Part shown: positions 24,243 through 33,668 of the stretch, piece after piece
How the letters are laid out: every line of letters starts with the position of its first letter
How positions within the stretch are numbered: position 1 is the stretch's first letter
From: UBA4744 sp963723165
GTDB taxonomy: Bacteria; Actinomycetota; Acidimicrobiia; Spongiisociales; UBA4744
DNA: 64,000 nucleotides
Assembly (NCBI GenBank): GCA_963723165.1
Contig: CAVRPP010000005.1
Span: forward strand, 338,539 to 402,538
Direction of reading: 5' to 3'
Position numbers and translations under genes: made by a program
The notes under the pieces: generated by a model
Told to the model about the DNA's origin: nothing
The model's database searches: none
The model's input: only the letters and a program-made list of their open reading frames with translations

Positions 24243-24830
24243 ATGAAGGTAGCAACTTCGATGGCCACAACGAGAGGATCAAGCGTGGTGGGTACCGGCG
24301 AGGCCGAGTTTCGTAGCCTCTACAACCGGCATTACGACGCCATCCACTCGTATTTTCTTCGTCGCACCGGGCCGGTGAACGCCCAGGATCTAACCGCTGA
24401 AGTGTTTGTGGTTGCCTGGCGACGCATCGACGACGTCCCCCGGGGTGAAGAGACTTTGCTGTGGTTGTACGGCGTGGCCGCCAATGTGGCGGCCCATCAA
24501 CGGCGCACAGTCGCCCGAAAGGCCCGGCTAGAAACCCGGCTGTGGTCGGTTCAATCCAATGGGACCGAGGAACCGGAACCACAGGTGGTACGTCGGGCCG
24601 AATACGACCGGGTGCTGGCTGCGACGGCCCGGCTGCGGCCCGCCGACCAGGAGATCCTGCGGTTGGCGGCCTGGGAGGAGCTACCTCACGATCAGATATC
24701 CCGTCTGTTGGGATGTTCGGTGGCGGCCGTGGATCAGCGGCTCCACCGCGCCAGGAACCGCCTGGCCAAGGAGTACCGGAAGGTTCGCTCCCCGGGACAT
24801 CCCCAGACAGAGGAAGGCGGTAGGCGATGA
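24243..24830 (+). CDS. ECF-type RNA polymerase sigma factor
   Basis: This 195-residue protein has sigma region 2 (EFRSLYNRHYDAIHSYFLRR, then DLTAEVFVVAWRRID) and region 4 (LRPADQEILRLAAWEELPHD, then SRLLGCSVAAVDQRLHRARN). It is the normal length for an ECF sigma factor. Its stop overlaps the start of the next gene (ATGA), which encodes a membrane protein with an extracellular PASTA-GerMN part. That partner is likely its regulator. A second pair of this kind is at 37173-35187 on the other strand. Confidence 0.9.
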   Translation: MKVATSMATTRGSSVVGTGEAEFRSLYNRHYDAIHSYFLRRTGPVNAQDLTAEVFVVAWRRIDDVPRGEETLLWLYGVAANVAAHQRRTVARKARLETRLWSVQSNGTEEPEPQVVRRAEYDRVLAATARLRPADQEILRLAAWEELPHDQISRLLGCSVAAVDQRLHRARNRLAKEYRKVRSPGHPQTEEGGRR

Positions 24831-25897
24831 GCGATACCGATCGGATCTACCGGCTGTTTGCTGAAGCCAATCCGGCCCCGGCAGACGCGCCACCCTTGAC
24901 CGAGCGCCCTGATGCCGACGTCATCCTCCGAGAGCCAAGGAAACCCATCATGTTGACCAAAGAACCAAGAACCATTCAGCCAGACCCCGCTACCCCGAGA
25001 ATCAGGGGATGGAGGGGACCGGCGATCGCCCTCGCCACGTTCGTGGCGGTCGCCCTACTCGGTGTTGCCGCCTTGTTGGTAGTCAACAACAACCAAGCGG
25101 ATATGGCCGACGACACCACTCTGCCGCAGGTCACGACCACCGTCCCGTCGGTGACGACCACCCTGCCGCCCATTGTGGCGCCCGGTGTTGTGTCGGTTCC
25201 CGACTTGACCGGGATGACCCTGGCCGACGCTCGGGCACTGTTGACCGAGGATGGCCTCGAAGTAGTGGCATTGCCCGAGGAAATCGACTCGGCCATCGTC
25301 GTGGCCCAAGAGCCGGCTCCGGGAGTCGAAGTCGAGGAAGGGGCGGTCATCACCGTTGACGTGCAAGTCGTCCCCACGTGCAATCCGCCCGATCCCCTCG
25401 CCCCCGGCATCGGACAAGTAACCATCACCGTGTTCTACGAGTGCGGCAACGACACCGTCACTCCCACACCAGGGGTCGGGGTTGCCCGGCTCGTTCCCGA
25501 ACAAGGCGGCGAAGCGATCGATCGTATCGAGTGGACGCTTCGATCGATGGTGGCCGGCCCAACCGACGACGAGCGAGCCGTCGGCATCGTATCGGTATTT
25601 GACGCGACAACCGCCGAGGCTTTGGACAGTGTGACGCTGACCGATGGCCGGCTGGTGGTCGACTTCAACGACGCCATCATCATCAACAACATGGGCACGG
25701 CCACCGGGATGGTTCAGTTCAATGCTGACCTGCACCGCAACGTGTTCCAGCATCCTGAGGTGGACAGTGTCGAGTTCCACCTCAACGGTGACTGCCAAGC
25801 GTGGTCGGCACTCTTCGAGGACGACGGCTGCCGGGTGAAAACCCGCACCAATTGGGACCAGGATCTCGCCAAGTGGGCCGACGCCCTCAACGGATAG
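24827..25897 (+). CDS. membrane protein with PASTA and GerMN domains, probable sigma regulator
   Basis: This 356-residue protein has a cytosolic N-terminus of about 65 residues (MSDTDRIYRLFAEANP), one transmembrane helix (AIALATFVAVALLGVAALLVV), a short Thr-rich linker, a PASTA domain (VVSVPDLTGMTLADARALL ... VEEGAVITVDV) and a GerMN domain (QVTITVFYECGNDTV, LRSMVAGPTDDE, VTLTDGRLVVDFNDAI, VEFHLNGDCQAW). PASTA domains bind muropeptides or lipid II. The cytosolic tail may hold the sigma factor, making this a candidate cell-wall-sensing anti-sigma protein; I see no zinc-binding anti-sigma motif. Confidence 0.75.
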   Translation: MSDTDRIYRLFAEANPAPADAPPLTERPDADVILREPRKPIMLTKEPRTIQPDPATPRIRGWRGPAIALATFVAVALLGVAALLVVNNNQADMADDTTLPQVTTTVPSVTTTLPPIVAPGVVSVPDLTGMTLADARALLTEDGLEVVALPEEIDSAIVVAQEPAPGVEVEEGAVITVDVQVVPTCNPPDPLAPGIGQVTITVFYECGNDTVTPTPGVGVARLVPEQGGEAIDRIEWTLRSMVAGPTDDERAVGIVSVFDATTAEALDSVTLTDGRLVVDFNDAIIINNMGTATGMVQFNADLHRNVFQHPEVDSVEFHLNGDCQAWSALFEDDGCRVKTRTNWDQDLAKWADALNG

Positions 25898-26001
25898 AAG
25901 CGCGGACGCCTGCGTCCACCCGCCAAGGGTGGGCGCAGGTCCCCCTCCCCAATGTCCACTGCTACCCCACACGTTCGGTGTCATCAACCAGAGGAGTAAT
26001 C

Positions 26002-26175
26002 ATGTCATTGAGTCTCATCTTCCTGCTGCTGGGAGCCGCTTTCTTGGCCGGCGGGTCCATCTCACTCCGCGATAGCGATGCCGTCAGCGTCCGGGCCGTA
26101 TCGGCGGCCGCCCTGGCCACCGGAGCTCTCATGTTCCTCATCGGCCTGGTCAACGCCATGTCCGGAACCATGTAA
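26002..26175 (+). CDS. 57-residue membrane protein
   Basis: MSLSLIFLLLGAAFLAGGSI and a second helix (VSAAALATGALMFLIGLVNAM) form a two-helix hairpin with a short charged loop (LRDSDAVSVRA). GAGGAG seven bases before the ATG supports translation. It follows the PASTA-GerMN gene by about 100 bp and could belong to that operon. No family is recognised. Confidence 0.6.
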   Translation: MSLSLIFLLLGAAFLAGGSISLRDSDAVSVRAVSAAALATGALMFLIGLVNAMSGTM

Positions 26176-26187
26176 TCAGGTCGGTCG

Positions 26188-26481
26188 CTACTTCTTCGTC
26201 AGGACTCGTAGCAAGGCCCCAACGGCAAGATGGTCTTCGAGGGGATGCCGCAGGTTCAACTCAGTGTGCACCTCGTAGTGATTCCGCCGACCGACTCGAT
26301 CGTGAGTTACGTATCCGGTCTCCTCGAGTTCGGCAACGATGCGCTGCACCGCCCGTTCGGTGATGCCCACTTTTTCGGCCACCTCCCGCAACCGAATATC
26401 GGGATTCTCGGCGATGCACAACAAGACGTGGGCGTGGTTGGTGAGAAAGGTCCACCCGGAAGTATCCATCTGTCTCATCAT
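26188..26481 (-). CDS. winged-helix transcriptional regulator (MarR/ArsR-like)
   Basis: This 97-residue protein has a compact winged helix: SGWTFLTNHAHVLLCIAENP, DIRLREVAEKVGITERAVQR, IVAELEETGYVTHDRVGRRN, then a beta wing. There are no Cys or His metal motifs, so it is not a metal sensor. It lies just downstream of the universal stress gene in the same direction and 37 bp from it, suggesting co-transcription and possible control of the divergent usp/mnh region. Confidence 0.8.
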   Translation of the reverse strand: MMRQMDTSGWTFLTNHAHVLLCIAENPDIRLREVAEKVGITERAVQRIVAELEETGYVTHDRVGRRNHYEVHTELNLRHPLEDHLAVGALLRVLTKK

Positions 26482-26518
26482 ACGTCCTCCAAAACAGGAA
26501 TCAGTTTGCAGGTGAGAA

Positions 26519-27448
26519 TCACGGCAGCGACACCGGGGTCGTGAACCCGTTCGGTTTGACGGCCAGCACGCTCGTGTCGAGCGAGCCGAGGACCTTCTCC
26601 GCAGTGTTGCCGATCAGCATTCCGGCAACGCCACTTCGCGCCAGTGTGCCCATGACCACTACGTCGGGATTGATGGAGGTAGCCAGCTCGGTGATCACAG
26701 GAAACGGATCACCCTTGGAAAGGTGTATCGACACATCTTCAGCGGGTATTCCGGTGTCGGCCAAGAGCTTCTCGACTGCCGTACGCGCAGTGACCCATGC
26801 GTCTTCCACGAGTCGGTCGACCTCACCGACCGGCAAGCTAACCCGCCCGTTGCGTAGCAGCGTTTCACCGCGAAGGCCCCAGGCGTGAACAAGATGGAAT
26901 CTGCCGCCCTGAAGTGCGGCCAGCGATGATCCCAATTCGATGATCTTGCGATCCAACTGGGAGGGCTCGACCTCCTCAAACGGTCCGACCGCCGCCAGCA
27001 CATCTCCGGTTCCGGTATCCGCCGACCGGTACACCCATACGGGGACAGGACACTTCCTCAGCAAGTGCATGGTGTTGGACGCCCGCCACAAACCCGGGAC
27101 GCCCGGTTCCTGATCCGGCGGCATCATCACGAGGTCATGCTCGAAGGCAATCGTGCGCCGGACGACTTCGAGGAACAGCGTGCCGGTCGACACGACGATC
27201 TCCGCCTCGACCGAAAACCCGGCGGCGAGTTCCGCCAACTCGTTGCTTCTGGCCTGCTCAACCATCCGGCGCAGATCGTCGGTCGAGTAGTCGGCCGATC
27301 GGCGTTTGGTGATGCCTATCGGCGGTACGGCATCGAACACGGTTATCCGGGCGCCGTTGCGCTTGGCCAACCGTTCGGCCGCCTTCATGGTCTCGGTTGT
27401 CTCGACCCCCGGTGGACAGACCACCAGGATGTTTTCGAACCGCTTCAT
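26519..27448 (-). CDS. tandem universal stress protein (two UspA domains)
   Basis: This 309-residue protein has two Usp domains. The first (FENILVVCPPGVETTETMKA...) keeps only part of the ATP motif; the second ends with VVMGTLARSGVAGMLIGNTA and EKVL, matching the G-x2-G-x9-G nucleotide-binding pattern. Such proteins are ATP-binding stress proteins of the cytoplasm. The ATG at 27448 has an AGGAAG site. It is divergent from the Mrp antiporter operon across a 177-bp AT-rich region with paired inverted sites. Confidence 0.85.
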   Translation of the reverse strand: MKRFENILVVCPPGVETTETMKAAERLAKRNGARITVFDAVPPIGITKRRSADYSTDDLRRMVEQARSNELAELAAGFSVEAEIVVSTGTLFLEVVRRTIAFEHDLVMMPPDQEPGVPGLWRASNTMHLLRKCPVPVWVYRSADTGTGDVLAAVGPFEEVEPSQLDRKIIELGSSLAALQGGRFHLVHAWGLRGETLLRNGRVSLPVGEVDRLVEDAWVTARTAVEKLLADTGIPAEDVSIHLSKGDPFPVITELATSINPDVVVMGTLARSGVAGMLIGNTAEKVLGSLDTSVLAVKPNGFTTPVSLP

Positions 27449-27471
27449 GATCGTCTTCCTCTCGATCCTCA

Positions 27472-27571
27472 TATATACGTAATCAAAAACACGTTTTGCT
27501 TTTCTTACATTATGGTATCGTACGCTTCCTAATTCGTATATTTCAAGTCAGGTTTTAAGAAACGTGTTTTC
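27472..27571. promoter_or_regulatory. AT-rich divergent promoter with two interleaved inverted-site pairs
   Basis: In GC-rich surroundings this stretch is AT-rich. Site A (ATATACG, 27474-27480) recurs inverted as CGTATAT (27536-27542). Site B (AAAACACGTTTT, 27487-27498) recurs inverted as AAACGTGTTTT (27561-27571). Each pair is thus inverted and the pairs interleave over 100 bp. They are well placed to co-regulate the usp gene and the antiporter operon, perhaps through the nearby winged-helix protein. Confidence 0.5.
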
Positions 27572-27625
27572 AAAGACAGGTAAATGGCGGGATCTCGCGA
27601 GATCCCTGAGCCCGCGGGAGAACCG

Positions 27626-29921
27626 ATGTCTCTGATCGGAATCCTCATCGCGCACGTCGTCGGAGCGCTCGCCCTGGCACTCGTGCCGGGGTCGTGGCGA
27701 CGTACCGGCGCGGCAATCGCGGCCGGGTTGATGGCCTCCACTCTGCTGTGGGGGCTGATACGGGCCGGCACGGTGCTCGACGGGCAGACCATCACCGAGA
27801 CCCTGCGCTGGATTCCTTCCCTCGACGTTGGGCTCTCGATGAGGATCGATCCGCTGGCTGTGATCTTCATCGTCCTGATCGCCGGGATCGGCCTCGCCAT
27901 CGTCGGCTTCGGTGCCTCCTACATGCGGAACAAGTCCCAGCCGAACCGGTTCCTGGCTCTGCTCGTTCTGTTCGCCGGGTCGATGATCGGCCTGGCGGCG
28001 GCCGACAACGTCTTCGGGCTGTTCGTGTTCTGGGAGCTGACGACCATCACTTCCTATCTGCTCATCGGCTTCGACGACGAGAAAGCCGGCGCCCGCGCCG
28101 CCGCCTTCCAGGCGATCCTGACCACCGGTCTCGGCGGCCTCGTGCTGCTCGGCGGCCTGGTACTCCTCACTCAGGCCGCCGGAACTGCCTCTCTGATCGA
28201 GATCGTGAGCACCCCCCCGACCGGGACCCAGTCGACGGTTGCACTGGTACTGGTCCTGATCGGCGCCTTCACGAAATCGGCCCAGGTGCCCTTCCATTTC
28301 TGGCTGCCGGGAGCCATGGCCGCCCCCACTCCGGCCAGCGCCTACCTGCACTCGGCAACGATGGTCAAGGCCGGCATCCTGATATTGCTTCGCCTTGCGC
28401 CCGGGTTCTCCGAGGCGGCGCTGTGGACTCCGGTCGTCGTATCGGTGGGGCTGGCCACCATGGCCCTGGGAGCCTGGCGAGCTCTCCGCCAAACCGATCT
28501 CAAGCTGCTCCTGGCCTACGGAACGGTGAGCCAGCTCGGGTTCATGACCGCTCTCACGGGATTCGGGACCCCCGGACTCCTCCATGCCGCCGTTGCGATT
28601 CTGATCGGGCATGCCCTCTTCAAGTCTGCCCTCTTCCTGACGGTCGGGGCCGTCGATGCGATCGGCGGCACCCGCGATCTCCGTCAGCTGTCGGGGGTCG
28701 GGCGTCGCAATCCCCTCCTCGCCCTCGCCGGTGGCATGGCCGCCGCCTCGATGGCGGGGATGGCTCCCCTGCTCGGGTTCGTCACCAAAGAGGCCGCCTT
28801 CGCCGCCCTGATCGAGGAGCGGGCCTGGCTGCCGCTGCTCGTCATCGCCGTGGCCTCGGCGGCGACGGTCGCCTATTCGATCCGTTTCTGGTGGGGAGCC
28901 TTCGGTGGCAAGGCCGACCCCACCGTGGCCCAAGCAAGAGACGCAAAGTGGTGGCGTCCCGGTGATGGTTTGTGGGTGCCACCGCTGAGCCTGGCGGCTC
29001 TCGGCTTGGCGCTCGGACTGGCGCCGGGAGCGGCCGACCGGTTCGTTTCCGCCGTTTCGCCGGGCGCCAAGCTGGTGTTGTGGCCCGGCTGGAAGCCGGC
29101 TTTGGCCGTCTCTGCCGTCGTCCTGGTGGTCGGTGCGGTCATGCACGTCTTCCGTGAGCCGATCGGCCGAATGCAGAGCAGCTTCAGTCGAAGGCTTCCC
29201 GCCGGGGCTTCCGGTGAGGCGGCCTACCGGGGTTCGGTTTCGTTGCTCAATCTCGCCGCCGACCGGACGACCGGCCTGATTCAGCACGGTTCGTTACCGC
29301 TGTATCTGGCGGTGATCCTCCTCGCCACCGTCGGGGCGCCGGCCGCAGCCTTCCTGGTGTTGGGCGGTGACTTCGCCGTCGCGAACATGCAAACCTCGCC
29401 CGCCGAAATCGGCCTGGCGTTCTTGACTCATTGCTCCTGCCGCAGCCCTCCTGGGCGTCCGGCAGCGCATGGCGGCGGTCCTGCTGCTCGGAGCAGTCGG
29501 CTACTCCATGGCGGGCCTGTTCGTCCTGTACGGCGCCCCCGACCTGGCGCTGACGCTGCTCCTGGTCGAGACGGTCGTCGTGGCCATCTTTGCCCTGGTC
29601 CTCGCCCGGCTCCCCCGACGATTCGAGCAACGCAACCGTCCGATTCGTCGAGTCGTGCGGGCTACGGTCGCGCTTGCCGTCGGAAGCTTCGTCACGGTTG
29701 CCGCCCTGCTCGCCGGCGCAGCACGCCCCGAAGGCCCCATCCCGTCCGATGCCTACGCCGATCTGGCCCCGACCGCCGGAGGGACCAACGTTGTCAACGT
29801 CATCCTCACCGACTTCCGGGCGCTCGACACACTCGGCGAGATCACCGTCATCGCCACGGCGGCCATCGGTGTCGCCGCCCTCGTTTCGGGCCTGCGCGGC
29901 CGCCCGCGGGAGACAACGTGA
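27626..29921 (+). CDS. mnhA: Mrp/Mnh Na+(cation)/H+ antiporter subunit A, one-base frameshift
   Basis: MnhA is the large proton-antiporter subunit related to NuoL. Visible features are many transmembrane helices, GAFTKSAQVPFHFWLPGAMA, the HSATMVKAGILILLR motif, and after about 29430 the DUF4040-type region (AAVLLLGAVGYSMAGLFVLY, GAPDLALTLLLVE) and TDFRALDTLGEITVIATAAI. One extra base near 29430 separates the two parts; corrected length is 764 residues. ATG 27626 (MSLIGILIAHVVGALAL) is preferred over 27584 because it opens the first helix. It is the first gene of the operon, and the B gene starts in its stop codon. Confidence 0.85.
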
Positions 29922-30355
29922 ACATTCGCCCTTCCCTTCTGGTCCAAACCGGTTCCCGCACGATCGTGCCGACCATCGTGGTGGTGTCGCTGTTCCTGCT
30001 GGTGGTCGGTCACGATGCCCCGGGAGGGGGCTTCGTGGGCGGTCTCCTGGCAGGTGCCGCTCTCCTGGTGGTGTTCCTGACGGGCGGCCAACCGGCCGTT
30101 GCGTCGCTTCTCAGGGTGCCGCCCCGCTCGCTGCTGGGACTCGGCATTGCCGTGTCGGTCGCCACTGCCGCACTGGGGATGGTCTTCGGCTCGTCGTTCT
30201 TCGATGCCGGCAAGCTCACGCTCGACCTGTGGCTGTTGGGAAAGATCTCGGTGAGCTCCACCTTGGTCTTCGACATCGGCGTCTACCTCGTCGTGGTGGG
30301 ATTGATCGGCACCGTGCTTGCCGAACTTGGGGACCCGGAGAGGGAGGACGCATGA
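29918..30355 (+). CDS. mnhB: Mrp/Mnh antiporter subunit B
   Basis: This 145-residue, four-helix protein starts with GTG overlapping the mnhA stop (GTGA). Family features are VQTGSRTIVPTIVVVSLFLL, VVGHDAPGGGFVGGLLAGAA and a C-terminal FDIGVYLVVVGLIGTVL. The GHxxPGGGFxGG motif is diagnostic of MnhB. It has no frameshift. Confidence 0.9.
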   Translation: MNIRPSLLVQTGSRTIVPTIVVVSLFLLVVGHDAPGGGFVGGLLAGAALLVVFLTGGQPAVASLLRVPPRSLLGLGIAVSVATAALGMVFGSSFFDAGKLTLDLWLLGKISVSSTLVFDIGVYLVVVGLIGTVLAELGDPEREDA

Positions 30356-30712
30356 GCCCGGTTCTCGCTCTGACCGCCGGCGCCCTGTTCGCGGCCGGTA
30401 CCTACCTGATCATGCAGCGAATACTCACCCGCATCATCATCGGGCTCGGCCTGCATCAGCCACGGCGCCAACCTGCTTCTCCTCGGTTCCGGCGGGGCGC
30501 CCGGCGCCGCTCCGATCCTCGACGGCGGCGATCAGGTGCTGTCCGACCCGCTGCCGCAGGCGCTCGTCTTGACCGCTTTGGTCATCACGTTCGGCGTCAC
30601 GGCCTTCCTGTTGGCACTGGCCTACCGGAGCCAGGTACTGACCCGTTCCGATGCGGTCGAAGACGACCTGGAGGATCGTCGCATTTCCGCGGCTCACGGG
30701 AGGGAAGTGCGC
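30352..30712 (+). CDS. mnhC: Mrp/Mnh antiporter subunit C, one-base frameshift, no own stop
   Basis: MnhC (NuoK-like, three helices) begins MSPVLALTAGALFAAGTYLI MQRILTRIIIGL in one frame and after about 30450 continues in the next (SHGANLLLLGSGGAPG, DPLPQALVLTALVITFGVTA, FLLALAYRS). Removing one base gives 120 codons, the normal length. In the corrected frame there is no stop before the mnhD ATG at 30713; an ATGA overlap in another frame suggests the true stop is TGA 30714 and that a further indel is present, unless C and D are really fused. Confidence 0.8.
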
Positions 30713-32184
30713 ATGAACGTCTTGATCGTCCTTCTCCTGGTGATCCCGCTGGGAGCCGTGGCGCTCACGCTGCTGGTACGGAGCCTGGTGTTCCAGCGTT
30801 TGGTTTCGCTGGCCGCCTCGGCCGCGACGTTGATCATCAGTCTGATCGTCCTGGGAAACGTCGATGCGGACGGAACCGCCGTGTTGTACGTTGGCGGCTG
30901 GGACGCCTCGGTTGGAATCACGCTGGTCGCCGATCGTTTCGCGGCTCTCATGCTGAGCGTTTCGGCGGCTGCGTTGTTGGGGGTGCTGGCCTTCGCAGTG
31001 GGCCAGCGCGACAACGATCAGGCCTTCCCTGCCTTTCACGCCGTCTATCAGACCCTTGCCGCCGGGTGTGGTGCTGGCCTTCCTCACCGGCGACCTTTTC
31101 ACCCTGTTCGTGGCATTCGAGATCATGCTCACCGCCAGCTATGTCCTGATCACTCACCGTGCCGGCGCCAAGCAAGTGCGAGCAACGATCACCTACGTTG
31201 TCGTTGGCCTGGTGGCCTCGGCGCTGTTTCTGGTCGCCATCGGCCTGTTGTATGCCGCCACCGGGACCGTCAACCTGGCCGGCCTGGCGGACAGGCTCGA
31301 CACGATCGATCCGGCCTTGCGCGTCGGGTCTCGGGTGGCTCTTGTTCATGGTGTTCGGGATCAAAGCGGCCATCTTTCCGCTCTTCTTCTGGCTGCCCGA
31401 CTCGTACCCGACGGCGGTGACCCCGGTGACGGCCATCTTCGCCGGGCTGCTCACCAAGGTCGGTGTCTACGCCATCATTCGCACCCAGACGCTGCTGTTC
31501 CCCGGCGGTGAACCCTCGACGCCGATACTGGTCATTGCCGGCCTGACCATGGTGATCGGCGTGCTCGGAGCCATCGCCCAGGGAGACATCAAGCGCATCC
31601 TGTCGTTCCATATCATCAGCCAAATCGGATACATGATCATGGGCCTCGGCTTCTTCACCGTCGCCGGAATCGCGGCGGCGATCGTGTTCATCGTCCACCA
31701 GGTCGTGGTGAAGACGGTGATGTTTCTGGTCGGGGGTCTTGTTGAGACGGCCTCCGGGACGGGCCGGTTGAAAGACGTCTCCGGCGTTCTGCACCGCTTC
31801 CCCATCATCGCCTTTCTGTTCCTCCCGGCCGCCTTCAGCCTGGCAGGGCTTCCCCCGTTCTCGGGTTTCGTCGGCAAGCTTGCCTTGATTCAGGCCGGGT
31901 TCGACGCCGGGCGGTGGATCGTGGTGGGTGTCTCGTTGTTTGCCAGCCTTCTGACCCTCTTCTCGATGACCAAGATCTGGTCCGGAGCGTTCTGGGGAAC
32001 ACCAACCGCGAATCTGGTACGCACTCCGGCCCGCACCATGCTGATGGCCACCGGAGGGCTGGTGGCGTTGAGTCTGGCGATCGGGCTGGCCGGACAACCC
32101 CTGCTGGAGATCGCCACCCGGGCAGCCGGAGATCTCCTCGGCCGGGAGGCCTATGGCGCCGCAGTATTCGGAGGTGCCACATGA
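30713..32184 (+). CDS. mnhD: Mrp/Mnh antiporter subunit D, two one-base frameshifts
   Basis: MnhD is a NuoM/N-like proton-translocating subunit. It begins MNVLIVLLLVIPLGAVALTL with GGAGGG upstream. Extra bases at about 31065 (in a GGG run) and 31330 break the frame; the three pieces are FPAFHAVYQTLAAG, then VVLAFLTGDLFTLFVAFEIM ... RVG, then WLLFMVFGIKAAIFPLFFWL ... GDIKRILSFHIISQIGYMIM. Removing both gives 489 residues, normal for the family. Its stop overlaps the mnhF start (ATGA). Confidence 0.85.
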
Positions 32185-32444
32185 TCGCCGCCACCAATGT
32201 CGCCTTTGTGCTGTTCGGGTTGGGGGCCGTTCTGACCGTTTACCGGCTGAGCCGCGGGCCGAGTCTGGCTGATCGCATGGTGGCACTCGACACGCTGCTG
32301 TTCATCGGGGCGGCGGCCCTCGGCACCTTCGTCGTCCGAACCGGAGAAACGGCCTTTGTCCCGGTAATCGTGGTCGTCGCCCTCGTGGCGTTCATCGGCA
32401 CACTGGTCGTGGCCCGCGCCATGGAGAACGAGGGGCAGCCATGA
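32181..32444 (+). CDS. mnhF: Mrp/Mnh antiporter subunit F
   Basis: This 87-residue, three-helix protein carries the MnhF signature YRLSRGPSLADRMVALDTLL followed by helices with FVPVIVVVALVAFIGTLVVA. It overlaps mnhD before it and mnhGE after it by four bases each, so translation is coupled. There is no frameshift. Confidence 0.9.
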   Translation: MIAATNVAFVLFGLGAVLTVYRLSRGPSLADRMVALDTLLFIGAAALGTFVVRTGETAFVPVIVVVALVAFIGTLVVARAMENEGQP

Positions 32445-33292
32445 TCGATGTCCTGGCGGCCGCAGCGGTGGTGATCAGCGGGGTGTTGGCGGCACTGGCC
32501 GGGTTGGCTCTGCTTCGATTTCCCGATGCGGTCACCCGGCTGCACGCTTCTGCCAAATCGGCCACCATCGGGCTGATCGCAGCAACCCTGGCCGCTGCCA
32601 TAGAGGTCGATACGATCGGGGCCGGAGTCCTGCTGATCCTGGTCGCCGCTTTGCTGTTTCTGTCCGCACCGATCGCCAGCAGCCTCCTGGCGCGGGCGGC
32701 CTATCACGATTCCGAGACCGAGCTCTTTCTGCCCGGCCGCAACGATCTGGCGGAGGCCCCCCTCACCGCTCGTCCGGCCTCACCAGACGAGCGTCCCGGC
32801 CGGGCGAGCCTGCTGATCGGATGGTTGTTCATCGTATGGATCGCGCTGTTTGCGTCCCCTTCTGCCGGAGTCTTGATCGGAGCCCTGGCGGTCGGTATCG
32901 GCGTGTCGCTGGCTTTGCCCGGATTCCGCCCCCGGTGGCCCCTTGGGATCTTCAGGCCCATTGCAATGCTGCGGTTCTTCGCCGTTCTCATCCGGTCTCT
33001 GGTACTGGCCAATATCACCGTCGCCCGCGCCGTGATCGATCGGCGGCCTTTGCAGCCTGCCATCGTGCGGATTCCGCTTCGAGTCACTACCCCCACCGAA
33101 ACCACACTGCTGGCCAATGCGGTCACGTTCACGCCCGGCTCTATCGCTATGGAGCTGTCCGGTCGCGACCTCTTCGTTCACGTGCTCGACTTGCGTGATG
33201 AGGCCTCTCTGCGGGCCGAAATCGATCGGCTCGAGACCAGCATCATTGCCGCCTTCGGAACCCGCCGGGAGCGGTCGACGCTGAACTCGTAG
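32441..33292 (+). CDS. Mrp/Mnh antiporter subunits G and E fused in one protein
   Basis: This 283-residue protein has MnhG as residues 1-105 (AAVVISGVLAALAGLALLRF, PDAVTRLHASAKSATIGLIA) and MnhE as residues 118-283 (GRASLLIGWLFIVWIALFAS, IAMLRFFAVLIRSLVLANIT, IVRIPLRVTTPTETTLLANA, VTFTPGSIAMELSGRDLFVH, VLDLRDEASL). Usually these are separate genes in the order E-F-G; here E is last and joined to G by a 12-15 residue linker with no frame break. Both domains look complete, so the fusion is probably real. Confidence 0.85.
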   Translation: MIDVLAAAAVVISGVLAALAGLALLRFPDAVTRLHASAKSATIGLIAATLAAAIEVDTIGAGVLLILVAALLFLSAPIASSLLARAAYHDSETELFLPGRNDLAEAPLTARPASPDERPGRASLLIGWLFIVWIALFASPSAGVLIGALAVGIGVSLALPGFRPRWPLGIFRPIAMLRFFAVLIRSLVLANITVARAVIDRRPLQPAIVRIPLRVTTPTETTLLANAVTFTPGSIAMELSGRDLFVHVLDLRDEASLRAEIDRLETSIIAAFGTRRERSTLNS

Positions 33293-33334
33293 AGAGATGG
33301 GATCCGCCCGGACCCGCCAACCGAAGATCCCCTG

Positions 33335-33508
33335 GTGGTCGCTACCCAGACGGCGGGCTGCATCGAGTCGGTTGCCGATGCGTTGCAAGCCCCTGACGAC
33401 GACCCTGACATCACCGCCGATGCGTTCTGCAGTGACGTGGCCCACCTCGACCGGTTGTTGCGCCGAATCCAGGCCATCGACGATATTCCGAACGACACGA
33501 CCGGGTGA
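33335..33508 (+). CDS. possible 57-residue protein after the antiporter operon
   Basis: From GTG 33335 a short frame, in phase with mnhGE and directly after its stop, encodes VVATQTAGCIESVADALQAP, then acidic and helical residues ending HLDRLLRRIQAIDDIPNDTT. The composition looks protein-like, but there is no clear ribosome site or known family. It could instead be a remnant. The region 33509-33637 after it holds a weak hairpin (CCACC...GGTGG near 33590). Confidence 0.25.
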   Translation: MVATQTAGCIESVADALQAPDDDPDITADAFCSDVAHLDRLLRRIQAIDDIPNDTTG

Positions 33509-33637
33509 TTCAGGATCGATGGGCGAGAGCCGCTCTGTGACCCCCGGTTTCTTGCTAAATAGTAAGAGGCCGCGAAATCCACCACTGTCGATCGGTGGGG
33601 GGCGTCGTACGTTGTCCGGTATGAGGGAACCAAACCA

Positions 33638-33660
33638 TGTCACACGGATCCCGTGTTACA
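33638..33660 (+). promoter_or_regulatory. probable VapBC operator palindrome
   Basis: TGTCACACGG (33638-33647), centre ATC, CCGTGTTACA (33651-33660) form a 10-bp inverted repeat with one mismatch, eight bases before the vapB start. A further GATCCCGTGACA half-site follows directly. This is where a VapB dimer would bind for autorepression. Confidence 0.5.
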
Positions 33661-33668
33661 CTGATCCC

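Noticed and set aside
27584..30355. A single 923-residue fusion protein
   Set aside because: The frame joins mnhA and mnhB only because of the frameshift near 29430; the middle is an Arg/Pro-rich nonsense stretch overlapping the true mnhA end.
29400..31400. Programmed frameshifting in the mnh genes
   Set aside because: No slippery heptamer with a downstream structure is evident, and similar one-base breaks occur in many unrelated genes, so contig errors are more likely.
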